Origin: Phytoseiulus persimilis
Lineage: Eukaryota; Arthropoda; Arachnida; Mesostigmata; Phytoseiidae
Length of the DNA stretch: 64,000 nucleotides
Assembly: GCA_037576195.1 (NCBI GenBank)
Contig: CM075104.1
Location: 15,330,211-15,394,210 of the forward strand
Reading direction: 5' to 3'
Shown: in pieces, positions 60,085 to 64,000 of the stretch
Numbering within the stretch: the first letter of the stretch is position 1
Layout: the number at the start of each line of letters is the position of its first letter
Notes under the pieces: generated by a model
What the model saw: only the letters and a program-made list of their open reading frames with translations
The model's database searches: none
What the model was told of the DNA's origin: nothing
Program-made: the position numbers and the translations under genes

Positions 60085-61427
60085 ATGAGGACGACAATGA
60101 TCATTCGGATAACTCTGAACGGGACTCTTGAATGTTTGAGTATCCATCGAGTTCCTCGACATCCACCTGGGATCGATGTGCGGCCGATCCCGATATTCGA
60201 GAGAAACTATTTGGTCACATTCGGTGTCAGCGACGGCAGATGGACCAACCAGACTCACTCGTCGGAATCACGACCAGATTTCTCCCATGGAACCGTCGGC
60301 ATTGCAGGGCTTCCTTTCGAGTCTTGGAGGGGGTACCGAGCTTCGATTTCTGCAGCGAAAATGGGAAGAATGCGTCAGCCTTCGTGGAGCTTGACTTCAC
60401 ATAAACAGCATCGAAGGAGCTTTCGCAATCGAACACCAAGAATAGACGTAATCCCTATGTCGAGTTTCAATTCTCGCGATCTCGAGGACGAGTGAATCGA
60501 AGTCTCTCGGTGGAGTGGCTGGTTACTTCGTACGCGCCGGATTCCCTGAGGGCGCAATCAGGAATCATTTAGCGACTTCAGTAGATACGATATGCTCAAA
60601 AGTCCCCACAGCCGGTGCGTAATTGTCCCGGGTCACGCGGTTTCGAGGAGCTTTCGTTCGTTCAATCTGACGCTCGTGATCAAGGACGTATCTACTGAGA
60701 GTCTTGATTACAGCCTAGCGAGTCAGCGAAGGAAATTTGAATGCGACTGCTCCTTGTTCCGGGATACGCTCGGTGAGCCAATGTACATTCCGTGGAAAAT
60801 TGGGCACTCCTCGTTCGCGGGCGACAGCCGGAACCAACTCCTCTCGGACAGTCTGTCAGTGCGGAGTCACGCTCGCCAGCTGCTATATGAATGATTCGGT
60901 TTGTCGGACAACTCCTGTTGAGTCGAATATCGAGAGCAGCTATTCGGGATGGGCTCCTTCGTGACTCGATTTTCCCGCGGGCTCCCATCGGCCATCCATG
61001 CGAGCGTCCGAGGATAGCGCGGTTCCATAGGCGTCGCGGGAAAACTCGATTACGATTCTCGACTCCTGAGCCAACGGTTGTGCATTCGCAAGATCTCCCC
61101 TCCGGGATCCTCTGAACAGTAAGGGAGAACGAGCCGCCAACCGATGACCTCCACGTGGACGCCTTGGAGCAAATTGAATTGTCACTTGCAGCGCCCAACG
61201 GATTCTATGCCAGCATCCCCCACCAACTCTATGCGCATCTTGTGCTCCAACACTGCGAGTCCATCTCCAACCTGATGCCGATTATCTCCTCTCACTCGCG
61301 TGGGCGATCAGTAGCTCACCTATCGTTGGAGATTCCTAAACGGTCCTACGTCATGTCCTGGATATCTCAAAGCAGCACCGTAACTGAACTATTCTCAGAG
61401 GTTATGCAAGACTGGAGGATCATGTAA
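60085..61427 (+). CDS. Candidate three-exon gene, unrecognised (291 aa)
   Basis: Exon 2 (60612-60772) sits between CCCCACAG and CTCG|GTGAGC and encodes 53 codons with Phe-Asn-Leu-Thr-Leu-Val-Ile-Lys-Asp-Val and Lys-Phe-Glu-Cys-Asp-Cys. Exon 3 (61120-61427) begins after TCTGAACAG with two bases, so phase fits, and encodes Leu-Glu-Gln-Ile-Glu-Leu-Ser-Leu-Ala-Ala-Pro-Asn-Gly-Phe-Tyr, Leu-Gln-His-Cys-Glu-Ser-Ile-Ser and a final Met-Gln-Asp-Trp-Arg-Ile-Met before TAA. These two exons look solid. Exon 1 (60085-60491) starts at an ATG and leaves at the weaker GACGA|GTGAAT in phase 2; it is less certain because all three plus frames are open there. Sum 876 bases, in frame. No signal peptide or membrane helix is obvious, and I recognise no family. 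Confidence 0.5.
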
Positions 61428-61565
61428 CGCGAGTCGCGTAACTCATCGGAGCAACCTCACGAGCGCCTTTTTGCTCCCACGGGGCTGGGGAACTGACACA
61501 TCCACGTTCATTAAACGATGACGTCTTTATCATGAGGGCTAAGAATACTCACCGAGCCGGACCTT

Positions 61566-61678
61566 CTATTCCCGGAGAAATTCTTGCAGCACCAGCACTT
61601 CGCTGGGTTTTGTGACCCACACATCGCGGGGCTCCGTTGTGCCGAGGTCGTTGAACCCTCGAAGAAAGCGAGGATGGT
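61566..61678 (-). CDS. Terminal exon of an unrecognised gene
   Basis: After the acceptor TTCGCTGAG (entry phase 1, needed because TGA lies just upstream in frame) 36 residues read His-Pro-Arg-Phe-Leu-Arg-Gly-Phe-Asn-Asp-Leu-Gly-Thr-Thr and Pro-Ser-Glu-Val-Leu-Val-Leu-Gln-Glu-Phe-Leu before TAG. Composition is protein-like. Earlier exons would lie at higher coordinates on this strand. The alternative is chance. Confidence 0.28.
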
Positions 61679-61820
61679 CTCAGCGAAGTAATAAGCTCGC
61701 TCTCCTCTGGGGAAACTGCAACGCGTAGGCGGATGGGGGGATTCAGGCTATTTTTCCCAGCTCCCCCTCTCCCTCTTCTTACTCAGGACAAGCCGCGCTG
61801 ACTTACATTCTTGTACGCAG

Positions 61821-62104
61821 GTAGACAACTGGATCACGTTCGGCTTCATAGTGCGTTGAGCAGAGATCGGGCAGGGAATCGATGCCGCTCCGGAATTCAT
61901 GAAAAATTTCGATCAATCAATGGCAGTCGTGATCTCGCTCCTCGAGGGGCGACGGATCCGATCCCTCTAATCGTATCCGACGAGACGGAGCATTCGGGCT
62001 CGGTCCGAAAAACCAGCCCCGGTTGCGAGCTCCGATCCGAGGAGCGGTCAAGGCTCAGCCACTCGGAAACGCTGTATCAGGATTCAGTTGATGACAACTC
62101 CTGA
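61821..62104 (+). CDS. Terminal exon of an unrecognised gene
   Basis: After TTGTACGCAG a frame of 94 codons (two bases on entry, phase 1) runs to TGA. The second half is acidic and Ser-rich with Ile-Pro-Leu-Ile-Val-Ser-Asp-Glu-Thr-Glu and ends Tyr-Gln-Asp-Ser-Val-Asp-Asp-Asn-Ser, like a cytoplasmic tail. No ATG fits as a start, so upstream exons are implied but not found. Confidence 0.3.
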
Positions 62105-63200
62105 ACGTTGAAAGCCACAGTTTGCCGATATGGCTAGAAGATCGCGTCCCTCGAGGAAATTGGCTATCACTCCGCGAAGACTCGTGTACATCTCGTAGGT
62201 TCTATCTCTGCGCGTTCAATCTACGAAACTTATTCCTGATGAGAGTTAAGAGGAACAAGGAAACTATGGAACGGCCAATCTCTGACGAGCTCGCTGCTTC
62301 GAAAGAAACTCTGATCTCTCCAAAGTGACGAGTGAATGTGAGCATCATTCAACGCGACAAAGGCGAAAACGGCGTGTTTGACCTTGAGTTTCCGAGGTCG
62401 TTCTTGAAACGCTAGGCCGCTGTACGCGTACAGAGGGACTGTTTATTTCTACGCGTACACAGCAAGGGCGTGGTTCCATATGTGTAGCACAGTGAGCACC
62501 GCTCAAATTTGAATCAATCCACCCTGCACCGACAAATCACTTCCTGCCTTAGAGCCCTGATCGTGCACCGATTAGGCCCTCATTCTCATGGGAGCCGGTG
62601 GGCAGCCCCAAAGATTGAATCGGTTGCAAGATATCCGCGGCCGCGAGCGAGGAGACCGTTGCACGACTCTCTCGTACCGGGCTCTTTGATACCGCCAAAT
62701 GCGAGCAATGCTGGGAGATGTCTTACGAATGTTCCGATAGCGGTTCCAAAACTCTTCGTGGTTGTCTCGGGGGAAATTTCGTTCGGCTTTGTAAGCTAAA
62801 CGCGACCTGATGCCAACCGAGCGACCGACCGACAGAGCCAACTACTATGCGGCCAGCCAGTCAAGCAAAGAACCAATGGACAGCAGTCGAACCAAGAGAG
62901 GACGTTACCACGCCCTGTCCACCACTGGATCACTCTGTTGAGTCCAATAGAAGCAACCCTAGCAAGGAGGGTTTCAGCCCGCTCGGTCGACTCCGTGAAC
63001 GATCCGTTCAGTCGGAACGAACTATTCCATTACCCTCACGATGACGACAAAAGAGGAATAGATCATCTTCACCGCTGAGCTCGATCCCGATTCCGGCGCG
63101 CCATACTTCTGTGTGGAGCGATCCACGTGCGAACGCACGGACGTGTAAGCATTGGATGAGAGCGAAGATACATTCAGGACGGGGGGTGAATATCGATCCC
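62105..63200. other. No recognised gene
   Basis: Open frames on both strands (for example 62509-62799 plus, 62847-63044 plus) without motifs. A short (CGAC)n run lies near 62.82 kb. Confidence 0.35.
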
Positions 63201-63617
63201 AATTGAGGAGGCACAGATCCAGCGACATCGACTGTCTTTCAAGGACGACGGACAATGGCTCCATGGAATGTCAAAATGCCATTACATCTCTGCAGTGCAT
63301 CATCGAAACGAGGCCTGGAATAATGCACAAAACGGACTCCCTATCAGCAAAGCGGCGAACTCGAGACATCGGTCAGAAGGATGTTGTTCGATTCTCCGGT
63401 TTGTAGAAAAGATACACCCCAGCGAGTATCTGCTGGATGCATATGCCCTTCTACGTTCGGTTTGATGCGAGAAGCAGACGCATTTGCTCAACTCCTAGAT
63501 CACTTCCCTCAGAACACACGACTCGAGGTTGCTTACCAACGGCCCGTTAGGAATGCGAGTGAAATGAATCTCGATGAATTCGGAAAGCCATTGCTGGAAC
63601 GGACGGATGGTCACTGA
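63201..63617 (+). pseudogene. Coding-like stretch with a frame break
   Basis: One plus frame reads Phe-Val-Glu-Lys-Ile-His-Pro-Ser-Glu-Tyr-Leu-Leu-Asp-Ala-Tyr-Ala-Leu-Leu and meets a stop near 63465. A second frame takes over at about the same point with Phe-Gly-Leu-Met-Arg-Glu-Ala-Asp-Ala-Phe-Ala-Gln-Leu-Leu-Asp-His-Phe and runs to TGA at 63617. Both halves look like genuine helical protein, so this is a frameshifted gene fragment, or an error in the sequence, or two overlapping chance frames. No splice signals fit the junction. Family unknown. Confidence 0.3.
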
Positions 63618-63859
63618 CCCCGAGATCATTTCTATTCCGACCCTTGTAATCTAAAGACGTAAACATTACGTAATTACAACTGCGCTCCTCGAGCGATCCG
63701 GTTACTCTTGGTGGTTCCGGAAACGAGACGGCACTCGAATCAGGTTCAAGAATTCGGTGTGGGCCGGATTAAAGAGCCGGCCCCGACCACCGAAAGCTAG
63801 GCGTTCTCGCGGCTGATTCGTTTAGGTTCGGGCGGGATCGAGGGAAGTTCTGTGACGAG

Positions 63860-64000
63860 CGCGTGCTTCGCGAGTTCGAATTGAGGTGAAGACCCGCTCA
63901 TCAGCCGTTGAACCGTTAGACGGCCCTCTCAACAACGGATCCGCACTTCGATTAGCGTAGCGGTTGGGCACCCAACCTCGATGAAGATGCCGGTCGGACC
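63860..64000. repeat. tRNA-like (SINE-head) sequence at the right edge, uncertain
   Basis: On the plus strand near 63950 the sequence GATTAGCGTAGCGGTTGGGC resembles a polymerase III A-box in a tRNA D-arm and runs off the window. On the minus strand at about 63880-63930, GTCTAACGGTTCAACGGC followed later by TCTTCACC and TTCGAACTC resembles a tRNA D-arm, anticodon loop and T-loop. Stems do not pair well enough for functional tRNA, so tRNA-derived repeats are more likely. Confidence 0.25.

Overview
The window is animal nuclear DNA. Genes are split into short exons by introns that start with GT and end with AG, long stretches have no recognisable gene, and the proteins that can be named are metazoan: GEMIN8, NAA80, PDPR, a neuronal calcium sensor and a quiver/Ly6-type GPI protein. 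The Ly6 protein resembles the arthropod members of its family, GC is close to one half, and many introns are only 60-100 bases. An arthropod is therefore likely and an acarine (mite or tick) is my guess; that last step is weakly supported. Gene models below were spliced by hand, by matching reading frame, exon phase and splice signals.

Layout. 1-18.8 kb: mostly non-coding as far as I can tell, with a 25-base G run, CT repeats and a 2 kb patch near 11.5-13.5 kb that looks like decayed coding sequence. 18.8 kb (minus): first coding exon of an NCS-1/frequenin-like calcium sensor whose other exons are not in the window. 20.24-20.94 kb: a short hAT transposon with a perfect 8-bp target duplication and a transposase scrap. 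25.7-26.6 kb (minus): two small unrecognised ORFs, one spliced. 29.2 kb: zinc-knuckle relic. 29.8-30.4 kb (plus): GEMIN8. 30.8 kb: end of a second type of hAT element. 30.9-33.7 kb (minus): a three-exon secreted protein of unknown family. 36.97-37.72 kb (plus): NAA80. 38.8-42.7 kb (minus): complete 13-exon PDPR, convergent with NAA80.

45.4-46.6 kb (minus): a possible 65-residue protein, whose first exon lies inside another hAT-like element (45.88-47.09 kb). 47.5-51.2 kb (minus): coding exons of one or two unrecognised genes. 51.3-51.9 kb (plus): small two-exon gene. 53.6-56.2 kb (plus): complete four-exon quiver/Ly6 GPI-anchored protein. 57.3 kb (minus): signal-peptide exon. 60.1-61.4 kb (plus): three-exon unrecognised protein. 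61.6-63.6 kb: further orphan coding exons, one with an apparent frame break.

The identified genes do not form one pathway; they are ordinary neighbours in a genome. Functions covered are snRNP assembly (GEMIN8), actin N-terminal acetylation (NAA80), control of pyruvate dehydrogenase phosphatase (PDPR), neuronal calcium sensing (NCS-1-like) and cell-surface three-finger protein biology (quiver/Ly6). I found no prokaryotic features, no rRNA gene, no CRISPR array and no convincing intact tRNA. The most unusual material is the set of unrecognised spliced genes and the three hAT-derived segments.
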